DNA of 64,000 nt from Physella acuta (taxonomy: Eukaryota; Mollusca; Gastropoda; Physidae), in assembly GCF_028476545.1 (NCBI RefSeq), contig NW_026731883.1, forward strand, positions 1 to 64,000, read 5' to 3'. This document shows positions 35,901-45,500 of this stretch, piece after piece; positions within the stretch are counted from its first letter, which is position 1; the number at the start of each line of letters is the position of its first letter. The notes beneath the pieces are model-generated. The model worked only from the letters and a program-made list of their open reading frames with translations. It had not been told where the DNA came from and did not search any database. The position numbers and the translations under genes are program-made.

Positions 35901-37463
35901 TTTTCCTCCCCGGAGAGGGGTGGGGTACTTAAAATTTTCGGGGGCGGGGGTAGAATTTTCTGGGAGGGGGCGGACACTGGAAAAAGTATATAATTATATT
36001 TCGTTGAATGGGACGGTAGACATGTTTTTTTTGGGGGGGGGGGGGGGGGTGGGGGGTGGGGGGGGCGGTGTGTGGAGGGGGTGGTGTGTGGGGGGGGGAG
36101 GGGTGGGGGTGGGGGTGGTGGGGGGGTGGGGGTGGGGGGGTGGTGTGTGAGGGTGGGGGGGTGTGGTGGGGGTGGTGTGTTCGGGGGGGGTGGGTTGGTT
36201 TTAGTTTAGAGAAAAGAGACAGCACTATCAGCCTAGCGCCCGTTGTACCCTTCCTCAACGGGCCATTTTTCTCGTAATACTAATAGTTTCGCTGTCTGTC
36301 TGTCTATCTGACAAGAACGCTCTGTCTGACAAGAACGCTTTGTCTGACAAGAACGCTCTAGAGAAAACACAAGCAAAATAAAAACATGCACAGTAATTCG
36401 AAAAACGAAATATGACGTCGACACATTTAGCGTAGAGTAGAACATAATCTCAAACCAGAGAGTGCACACAGTAAAATGACGTCATTGATTATCGCGTAAA
36501 CATTGAAAAAAAGGAAATGTTGTCTAATCTAAATGGTTTGCGTGAAGAGTTTCTTGCATACAATTCTTTGGGTAGGGGCGAAGCCCCACCCCCCGCGTAA
36601 GAACGTCTGAGCCCCCCCCCCCCCCCCCCCCCTCCCCAACTCAAAAGAAATTTCCTCATCGATACTCTATAATAAAATTACCGCCTAATTAATGTGTCTA
36701 ATCTAAAAAGTGGTTTTCTTGCAATGGGACGGTAGACATGTTTTTTTTTGAGGGGGGGGGGGGTTGTGGGGGGGGTGTGTGGGGGTGGGGGGGGTGGGGG
36801 TGGTGTGTGGGGGTGGGTTGGTTTCAGTGTTTCTTTCAGACTTTTTCCTCCCCGGAGAGGGGTGGGGGTACTTGAAATTTTCGGGGGCGGGGGTAGAATT
36901 TTCTGGGAGGGGGCGGACACTGGAAAAAGTATATAACTATATTTCGTTGAATGGGACGGTAGACATGTTTTTTTTGGGGGTGGGGGGTGGTGGAGGGGTG
37001 GGGGGGGGGGGTGGTGAGTGGGGGGGGGGGGGTGGTGTGTGGGGGGGTGGGTTGGTTTCAGTGTTTCTTTCAGACTTTTTCCTTCCCGGAGAGGGGTGGG
37101 GTACTTGAAATTTTCGGGGGCGGGGGTAGAATTTTCTGGGAGGGGGCGGACACTGGAAAAAGTATATAATTATATTTCGTTGAATGGGACGGTAGACATG
37201 TTTTTTTTTGGGGGGGTGGGGGGTGGGGGGCGGTGTGTGGAGGGGGTGGTGTGTGGGGGTGAGGGTGGGGGTGGTGTGTGGGGGTGGTGTGTGGGGGTGA
37301 GGGGTTGGGTGGGGGTGGTGTGTGGTGGGGGTGGTGTGTGGGGGTGGGGGGTGGGGTGGGGGTGGTGTGTGGGGGGGTGGGTTGGTTTTAGTTTAGAGAA
37401 AAGAGACAGCACTATCAGCCTAGCGCCCGTTGTACCCTTCCTCAACGGGCCATTTTTCTCGTG

Positions 37464-38054
37464 TCATAATGTTATCGATGGTTTTGTCAAAAATCCGGTG
37501 GGGTTTGTGGGGGATGGTGTGTGTGTGTGGGGGGGGGGGGGTCATGTTCTCCCTACAAAAACAATTGTATGAAAATTTTGAGATCTGAAAAAGTTTATTA
37601 AGCATAAAGAACTGTAACATGTCATATTAGACCAACAACTGTTTGACAGTGTCTTGTCAGTATGACGACACAACTAGCTGTCATAAGAAAACTGCCATGT
37701 GTCACATGACACAAGATATGTTTGTCAGGCGTCATGTCAGTATGACAGCACTAGTTGTCATTCAACATCATGTGTCATTGTTGATCTTTTTGTTTTAGAA
37801 TGTTCAAAAATCAAATTCCATTTTACGTTTATTTATTTTCTTAGCAACATTTTCTTTTCTTTTTCAATGGGATGAGGGGAGGGGCGGCGAAAAGAAAATA
37901 TTGGAGGGGTAGGGGGGGGTGTCACATATCTGACCATGAATGTTTATATTATGTTGATTTATATATTTTAAAAAATTATGGAGGCGTCATTTTAAAATTT
38001 ATGAATTGATTTCAGTTAAACGATGTGTTAAGTTTACTCGATTTTTATCTAATC
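37464..38054. other. Unique DNA with a decayed 85-bp duplication
   Basis: A poly-G run lies at 37529. At 37625-37790, GTCAGTATGACRRCAC-TAGYTGTCAT occurs twice (two imperfect copies about 80 bases apart), with TGTGTCACATGACACA between them. The remainder is AT-rich without a gene. Confidence 0.45.
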
Positions 38055-38186
38055 AAATTATTTGTTTTAAATTATTTGTTTTAAATTATTTGTTTTAAAT
38101 TATCTGTTTTAAATCATTTGTTTTAAATTATTTGTTTTAAATTATTTGTTTTAAATTATCTGTTTTAAATCATTTGTTTTAAATTA
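38055..38186. repeat. 14-bp minisatellite ATTTGTTTTAAATT
   Basis: About nine units. ATCTG and ATCATTTG variants recur in the same order twice, so a composite of five units was copied. Confidence 0.95.
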
Positions 38187-38368
38187 AAAGAGAACGATGA
38201 GCTTAATAAAATCGTTATTACAATTTTATTCTTAAGAAAAAATGAATTAAAAAGAAATTAAGTTGAAAAATGTACCTCGTAGATTTCAGATAATTTAAGA
38301 GCTCTGATAGTTAAGTTAAACAAACGTTCTGATTTGTTAGTTAAAAACAAGTTAACGGTTTTGTCATT

Positions 38369-38447
38369 GAAGTTAAACCAAACGGATCTGTCAGTGAAGT
38401 TAAACCAAACGGATCTGTCATTGAAGTTAAACCAAACGGATTTGCGA
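38369..38447. repeat. 27-bp minisatellite, three units
   Basis: Unit GAAGTTAAACCAAACGGATC plus TGTCATT. A diverged relative may lie just upstream (GTTAACGGTTTTGTCATT). Confidence 0.92.
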
Positions 38448-39071
38448 GTCCTAAATGAACCAGTACACGGCGCCTGTCAGCAAAGGCTGACCCAATTAAA
38501 ACCACGTTAAGGACGTTGATTGCGAGATTTTACGAGATCCGTCGCAACCGGACTCCAATTTAATATTTAAATAGAATTGCTCTTTTTTAAATGTGCGCCA
38601 TGCAAATCTTGACTTAACGGACGACAAAAAATGGGAAATGGATAATGGGGAGAAGGAAGGAGAGTGCGAGAGAGAAATATTTAAGAGAGAGGGGAAGAAA
38701 GAAAAAAATATTTGAATACAACCCGCCCGGGAGCTTGTGAATATTTGAGCTGGGTTTTTAAATCGTGGAGGTTTTCTTGTTTCTTTGGTTGATATCTTTA
38801 ATCAAGTGGAGGGGTTTTGTTTGGGTAAAGATTCGATGAGTAATGTGTGCTTGTTCTCTGGGCAGATAAATACACAAGGTTGTAAAGAAATGGTGCATCG
38901 TTAAAGATCTGTTAGTTGGACGAGGCACGGCAGATTAAGAACTGTGCGTTGTCTGTTAAATTTGTATCATGTTACGACTAAATAAAATTAGCAGTGTTTA
39001 TTTAGTTGGTTGTTTATTACCTTATTGCCGGGAAATTGTGTCACAGTAACTGATATATGGCTGTAGAAATT
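38448..39071. other. Unique DNA with an octamer motif
   Basis: 38450-38640 is non-repetitive, with GTCAGCAAAGGCTGACCC and a perfect POU octamer ATGCAAAT at 38600-38607. 38650-38705 is purine-rich. No open frame was recognised. Regulatory function is only a possibility. Confidence 0.35.
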
Positions 39072-39262
39072 GAGTCACATTAACTGCTTGATATGACCAG
39101 AGAAGGGTCATATTAACTGCTTGATATGACCAGAGAAGGGTCACATTAACTGGTTGTTATGGCCAGAGAAGGGTCACATTAACTGCTGGATATGGCCAGA
39201 GAAGGGTCACATTAACTGGTTGTTATGGCCAGAGAAGGGTCACATTAACTGCCGGATATGGC
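39072..39262. repeat. 33-bp minisatellite, about six units
   Basis: Unit core GGGTCACATTAACTGCTTGA then TATGACCAGAGAA, with TTGTTATGGCC and GGATATGGCC variants alternating toward the 3' end. The frame reading WPEKGHIN comes from this period. Confidence 0.94.
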
Positions 39263-40109
39263 CGGGCGTAGAGCGCATGTCAGCTAATCTGGACGTATCT
39301 ATATTCAGGGCTCTAGCCCATAAGATCTCCCAGAGTCCTTCAAACTCTGAAGGGCTCTCTAAACCAAGGACTGACCATAGTATTTTACATTGCCGAGGTC
39401 ATGGAAACAGGTAAACTCTACCTCACCTGCCCCAATTAACCATCACATCCAAAAAGGGTAACCATTTTTTTTTGTATGTCAAAAATTAAAAAATTTGATA
39501 CTCTGTCACAAATTGTGACTCGGTGAACTGATGACTTGAAGTCAGAGCGCTCGACTCCGCCGGCCCCACCGGAAGTGACGTCATGAGTCAGCCACGAGAG
39601 AGAATGATCAGAAATTAAACATTTTTATCCCCGATAAAGAATCGGCACACGGAATTGGAATTTTGGAAATTAAAACAAATTTCAGATGAATTTTTTTTTT
39701 CTCTTCAAGCCATCTTAAATTTATTCCCAGGGGCGTAGCCCTCACCGTGAGCTTTGATTGGCTGCACATTGTCCACGAGAGTTTCGATGACTTTTTTCTA
39801 TCTCAATATTGAAAAAAAAAATCGAAAATCAATTTCTGGATAGGTCAAGGTCACACATTTAAAAATGTTTTTCATAATTCTAATGAGCCCAAAGAATTAA
39901 CAATGTTTAGTGTCGTTACATGGGCCCTGGGTTGATAATTTAAAGTGCGTGCTGTTGTGTGACGATCCGTGTCTCTGTATCGCCTACACAAATGTGTAGA
40001 TTGCTAAGGTTTATAGTTGAGTGTTGAGGTACTCGATTGAAAGCCAGAGAGTAGGCCTATTTAGTTCGGTTCTCTGGCTCGGGTGGTTGGTGTGGTGTCT
40101 TAGCGTTGA
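39263..40109. other. Unique DNA with an ETS/CRE/AP-1 motif cluster
   Basis: At 39569-39590 CCGGAAGTGACGTCATGAGT joins an ETS site, a perfect CRE and an AP-1 site with shared bases. CCAGGGGCGTAGCC at 39728 looks like a lone hAT-type MITE end. No open frame with a recognised domain, and no nearby exon was found. Confidence 0.4.
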
Positions 40110-40371
40110 CGGGTACCTGGGGTTAGGGTACCTGGGTTTATGAGTACCTGGGTTTATGAGTACCTGGGTTTATGGGTACCTGGGTTTATGAGTACCTGGG
40201 TTTATGAGTACCTGGGTTTGTGGGTACCTGGGTTTATGAGTACCCGGGTTTATGAGTACCTGGTTTTATGAGTACCTGGGTTTGTGGGTACCTGGGTTTA
40301 TGAGTACCCGGGTTTATGAGTACCTGGTTTTATGAGTACCCGGGTTTATGGGTACCTGGGTTTATGAGTAT
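40110..40371. repeat. 16-bp minisatellite GAGTACCTGGGTTTAT
   Basis: About 16 units with GGGTACCTGG, GAGTACCCGG and GAGTACCTGGTTTT variants. A four-unit group recurs, showing block copying. A few decayed units follow to about 40500. Confidence 0.95.
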
Positions 40372-40934
40372 ACAACTGTATGTGGACCCAGATCTAACGG
40401 GTACCTGGGTTTAGTATGTAGGGATCTTATGGGATTATGGCTGTAGGGACCATGATCTTATGGTTATCTGACTATATGGACCCTGATTTTCTGAATACCT
40501 GGCTCTAGTGGGTAGGTGCCCATATGTGTTGGTTTCCTGATTGAGCCGAAGACAGTGAGTTGTCCAGATTTTGTGCTGACCACACACTCCCCTGAGATAC
40601 CGAACAACATGGATGAACTCTCACCTACGCCATACAGTTAGGTATAAGTAGTTATAGCTGACCAGGTGTGTCGCAGCTAAATCTACCTTTAGCAGCAAAT
40701 TAATGCAGGTGAACGACCAATGGCCATCAACCACAACAGATTGGCGTACAATTAATTATGTACACAAACTCTGAAGTGACATCTATAAACGTGGACAAAA
40801 AGTTGTTGTTATTCTCTGTACAAGTAGCTTTGCAATGTAAGGGGCGCAAGCAAAACCTTAAAGTCATTTGAAGTCTTCCTACAAAATCTGTAAAGACTGA
40901 GCCGCATGAAGTCATAAGTGATAAGCTAAAATCT
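40372..40934. other. Unique DNA, no gene seen
   Basis: Beyond decayed units of the 16-bp repeat, the sequence is non-repetitive. The 62-codon minus-strand frame at 40727-40915 has no recognised domain. Confidence 0.45.
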
Positions 40935-41073
40935 TTCTGAAGTCACATGACTCTAGCCAGCCTACAGAGTTTATAAATTCCTACCTAAGTCGTATGACTT
41001 TAACCAGCCTACAGAGAGAGAGAGACACAGAGAATATAACAATCTTCCCTAAGTCACATGACTTTAGCCAGCC

Positions 41074-41131
<58 letters not shown>

Positions 41132-41215
41132 CAGAGTATAAAATCTTCCCTAAGTCACATGACTTCAGCGGGCCCCCAGAGACCGAGTCTAAAATCTTCC
41201 CTCCCCGCGACTCAG
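40935..41215. repeat. Minisatellite containing a (GA)n expansion
   Basis: Units of roughly 65-105 bp carry CTAAGTCACATGACTTTAGC and CAGCCTACAGAG. In one unit the GAGAG has grown to about 55 bases of (GA)n at 41074-41129. The plus-strand Glu-Arg frame is its reading. Confidence 0.9.
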
Positions 41216-41560
41216 CCATCACAGATCTACCAGTAACACGCGACTTTCCAGTCCATCACTAAATAATGGACACACACAAATATAGCGTCCAGGGGACGCG
41301 ACTCTTCAGGGGAGACAAGTCTTCAGGGGACACAATTATCTGGTTTTACGGAAATGAAAGGTTTGTGGGAAAAGGTTAATTTCATTACCATAGAAAAATG
41401 TTATTTGTGTTTTGTAAAGTATTTATAATACCAGCAATGTTGGAGCTTTTTAGAGGCACGGGTAATTGTTTAGAAAACATTTGAATACACAAGAACCTAG
41501 ATAAGTTTCATATCTTGTCATGCCTCTACATTTTTATATCTGTACATACACACACGCATA

Positions 41561-41562
<2 letters not shown>
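41216..41562. other. Unique DNA, no gene seen
   Basis: A short imperfect repeat CAGGGGACGCGAC / CAGGGGAGACAAG / CAGGGGACACAAT at 41291-41338, then AT-rich sequence leading into the TA tract. Confidence 0.5.

Positions 41563-41646
<84 letters not shown>
41563..41646. repeat. (AT)n microsatellite, left flank of copy 2
   Basis: 84 bases of AT dinucleotide immediately before the 5' LTR. A short TA stretch follows the 3' LTR at 48277-48285, so this element too lies inside or at the edge of a TA tract. Confidence 0.96.
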
Positions 41647-41650
<4 letters not shown>

Positions 41651-42280
41651 ACTAGGTGTAGTTACCAGAGACGATAACAACGCAATAGTGCAGGTGTTAG
41701 GCTGATAACGATCACAAAGCCGCGGTGCAGTTCACAGGCTGACGTAACAGTGCAGATGGCTTATTAATCGGACTGTATGACAGAAGCGGCGTAATTAACA
41801 TTCTGATGCAACGATTAGAATCGATTACGAATACGATTACGATTACGAATCCGATTACGAATACGAAGGGATATATAGGAAGGCGACGGCTGAGAACGAA
41901 ACAGTGGGGGATCAGTCAGTCAGTCAGTAAGAGGAGTATCAGAGACAGTGACAGGATCAGTATCAAGTTGGTTATTGAACGGGTTAGCCGTATTGTGTTA
42001 ATAAGGACGATAGACATGTGCATTCAGATATGTGAAGATTAGTGAGGACTGTTGGGGGTCAGTTGTGAAGCATTTCTTTTGATTCATTATATTATTGTGA
42101 AGCATTTCTTTGATTCATGTAATAAAAGGATCAATAGTGAACCTGCATCTTCGAGTATCTATACTGTGGTCGATGTTGTGTAGAATGAGTGGTTAGACTC
42201 GTTAACATTTGGCACTACAGGCAAATAGACTCGTTACATTTGGCGTTGTCGAGCAGAAGATGCAACTACGCTCGGTCACA
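41647..42280 (+). repeat. 5' LTR of copy 2
   Basis: TGTAAC...GTCACA, 634 bp. It contains a CGATTACGAATAC short repeat, a GGGATATATAGG box that could serve as TATA, AATAAA at 42121-42126, and at the U5 end modules that each begin ACATTTGGC. The true LTR end is set by comparison with the 3' LTR, which continues to GGTCACA before leaving the element. Confidence 0.93.
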
Positions 42281-42322
42281 TTTGGCGCAGCGAGCAGGGT
42301 CACATTCGGCGCTGCGGACAGG
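42281..42322 (+). other. Primer-binding-site region with two candidate sites
   Basis: TGGCGCAGCGAGCAGG (42283-42298) lies two bases after the LTR, and TCGGCGCTGCGGACAGG (42306-42322) lies 25 bases after it. The second matches the site used in copy 1. TGGCGC-type starts fit a tRNA ending GCGCCA. The complement (CCTGTCCGCAGCGCCA) is reminiscent of a tRNA-Ser 3' end, which is a guess. Confidence 0.55.
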
Positions 42323-42507
42323 ATGATTCAATTAGACCAGCCGCTTTAGGCACCCATTATCAACCTAGATTCAGTTCATAACTGTGGTTCGTGTGTGTGT
42401 GAATTCGGACATTCAGGAACAGTGAAAATTGAGGAACGAGGAAAATTTTTCATACACACACGGTAAGAAAGGTCTTTTCTTTTTTTACTCAAGGAATAAA
42501 AATTATA

Positions 42508-45500
42508 ATGTCTACTCTGGACGAGAAGCAGACCCATATTGTGGTCCTGCCCAGAGAGTCCCACATTAACAAATTTTATGGGGACGGTGATCCAGCTTTA
42601 ACCAACAGGTTCAGTGAAGAGGTCAAAGCGGCCTGGGCCTCGAGATACATGTCACCAGAGGAAAGATTAAGACTGCTGATGGGCAGCATAGGGGAGACGG
42701 TTAGGGCAGAGGTCAAATGCCACGATAAAACCATCCAATCAGATCCAGATAAGGTGCTGGATCTAATTATGGAGACCTATGGGGAGAGACGGTCGGGATC
42801 GCAACTGCTATCGGGTTTCGTAGGATTAAAGCAGAGAATGGCGGAGGGTGTGATGGAATATTCACACCGAATGAACAGGGCCTTTGATGCGGTAAAGGGC
42901 AAAATACCCGACATTGAAGTGCGCCTACTGACGGACCATTTCATCGAGGGGCTAGCAACCCCCATCTTAAGGAGAGAGTTGAAAGAAGAGGTCTACAAAG
43001 ACCCACAGTTGACCTTCCTTCAGGTCAGGAACTCAGCGATCCGCAGGTCCGAGGATGAGGACCAATCGAACTGTTCGGTAGACAAAGTCTCTGTGCCGGA
43101 ACAGAAACAATCCCCACCCACAGGGACCGGCACGATGGAAACCATGATGGCTCAACTGTTGGCCCACCTGGATAAGGTTGACCAACGATTGGAGAGGTTA
43201 GAAAGCAGGTCAACAGCTGAGAATCAGGGCAAAAACGGGACAAAACAGGGACGGGTTGGACAGCCGCGACCTGCCGGTCCATCGCTCCGGTGGACGGCTG
43301 ACGGTCGACCAATTTGCTTGTCCTGCTCACAACCCGGACATATGGCACGGGACTGTCAGGGGAAACGATCGCCTTATGTAAGGCAGGGCCAGGCTACAGA
43401 GGGGCGAGGTTATGGCCCAAGAAACAAGATGATAGGAGTCTGTCCCGAAATGGTGATTACGATTGGGGACATCGCGGTGAAGGCAATTGTGGATACAGGC
43501 TCCCAGGTGACGACAATTACGGAAAATTTTTACACCAAATGGATGAAAGGAAAAGACCATAGGTTGAGGTCTGACACATGCATGCGCCTAACGGCAGCTA
43601 ATGGACTAACCATTCCATACTGTGGTTATTTTCTGGCGGATGTCGTGGTGGCGGGACATAGGTTGAAGCAGGTTGGGGTGTTCGTTACGAAACACAACCT
43701 AGAGACAAATGTGTCAAATATACCTTGCCTGTTGGGCATGAATATTCTTGGCCAGTTGCCAGAATTTCTTACAAATATTGTCGGATCGACCACACCAGGT
43801 CGGGGATCCAAGTTGGCCAGGTTTGCCAAGACCAGAGGAAGGATATCAGTCCCGGCAAACACGGTCAAGGCAATCACATTACAAATTGGTGATAGAAGCG
43901 TGAATGGTGATGTGATGATAGAACCATGTGGCGCCGCACTGAGGGCAGGCGTCGTGTTACTGCGGACATACACATCAGCGGAAAATGGACTAGTTCAAGG
44001 ATTAGTGGCAAATGTATTGGACGAGGAAATTTTTATACCGCCTAACACTCTGGTAGGAGTACCACAGAACGTCGAGGTACAAAAGTCGGCACAGTGCATC
44101 GAACTGATCAATACCAGCAGTAATGAAGTAACAATTAGGTCGGTCAATGTGACGGCCGAGGTGAAGAAAGAGGATGGCCGATCATATACATTCCCGGAAA
44201 CTGAGGACCCAAAATTAAATGAATTACTGAATAAGTACAGGGATATATTTGCCTCGTACGAGGGTGATTTGGGTTACTCGGAAGTAATAAAACACCAGAT
44301 ACCCTTACTACAAGACAAGCCTGTGGCGCAACCTTATCGAAGATTACCACCAAGTCACTATTCTGCGGTGAAAACACACCTGAACGATCTACTAAAAAAG
44401 GGAATTATTACAACCAGCACGAGCCCGTATGCGGCACCGATAGTAGTGGTAAAAAAGAAGTCAGGGGAGATAAGACTGTGTTGTGATTACCGGAAATTGA
44501 ACAATATCACAAGAAGGGATGCATTCCCCTTGCCTCGTATTGATGAATGTCTTGATGCGTTGGGGGGAGCAGGATTTTTTTCTACCTTGGATTTGGCTAG
44601 CGGCTACTACCAAGTGGCCATGCACCCCAACGATCAACATAAGACTGCATTTATTTCTCCACTGGGACTGTACGAGTGGGCCCGTATGCCGTTTGGTCTA
44701 ACTAATGCGCCTGCTACATTCCAGCGAGTAATGCAGAGTGCTATGAGCGACTTTCTATTTCAAATAATGTTGGTGTACTTGGATGATATACTAGTTTACT
44801 CAAAAACTTGGGAGGACCATCTAGAAAGATTAGAACAAGTGTTTCTCCGTCTTAGGGAGATAGGAGTAAAGCTGAACCCAGACAAATGCGGCTTCGGTCT
44901 GAAATCGGTACGTTTTTTGGGTTATGTGATTTCGTCGGATGGCATCGCCACTGACCCAGATAAAATTGCAGCTGTTAAAGAATGGAAACAGCCAACAACT
45001 ACAGTAGAGGTCAGATCATTCTTGGGCTTTGTTTCCTATTATAGAAAATTTGTACCTGGTTTTGCAAAAATTGCCGCACCGTTGCATGACTTGGTAAACA
45101 AAATGACAAAGAAACACAGTAAGGAGAAAAAGAAAGGCAGAACACAACTGATAGGTGAAGTATGGACTGAGGAATGCCTGAACTCGTTTAAGATACTGAA
45201 AAAGGCTTTGACAGAGGCGCCGATATTAGGATACGCAGACTTTGACAAACCATTTCGGCTAGAAATTGAAGCCAGCTCTAAAGGTCTGGGAGCTGTGCTA
45301 TCACAACAACAAGAGCAAGGTTTCAGGGTTATTGCGTATGCCAGTCGAGCTCTGAAGGAATCAGAGAAGAACATGACAAATTACAGCGCCATGAAACTAG
45401 AACTTTTGACATTAAAATGGGCTGTGATTGAAAAATTCAGGGACTATCTATTAGGTGCTAAATGTGTGGTATACACTGACAATAACCCCCTCAGTCACCT

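Larger units (their letters stand above)
30823..37463. repeat. Higher-order satellite, six units of 0.86-1.27 kb
   Basis: Units start at about 30823, 31686, 32868, 34077, 35007 and 36275, all in one direction. Each unit has, in order: (1) TCTATAATAATAGTTTCGCT with repeats of CTGTCTGACAAGAACG; (2) a TGACGTCA palindrome; (3) a hairpin GGGGCGAAGCCCC and a poly-C tract; (4) TAAAATTACCGCCTAATTAA; (5) one or two copies of a 230-290 bp sub-block that starts TTTCAGACTTTTTCCTCC and ends in a long G/T tract; (6) a foot with CCCGTTG...CAACGGG that can fold. Sub-block count is 1, 2, 2, 1, 2, 2. The many open frames through it (Gly/Trp-rich or Pro/His-rich) are shared readings of the G/T tracts and not proteins. 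Confidence 0.95.

Noticed and set aside
39264-39416. Possible exon ending at a CAGGTAAAC donor-like site
   Set aside because: The frame begins inside a minisatellite, has no recognised domain, and no partner exon was seen.
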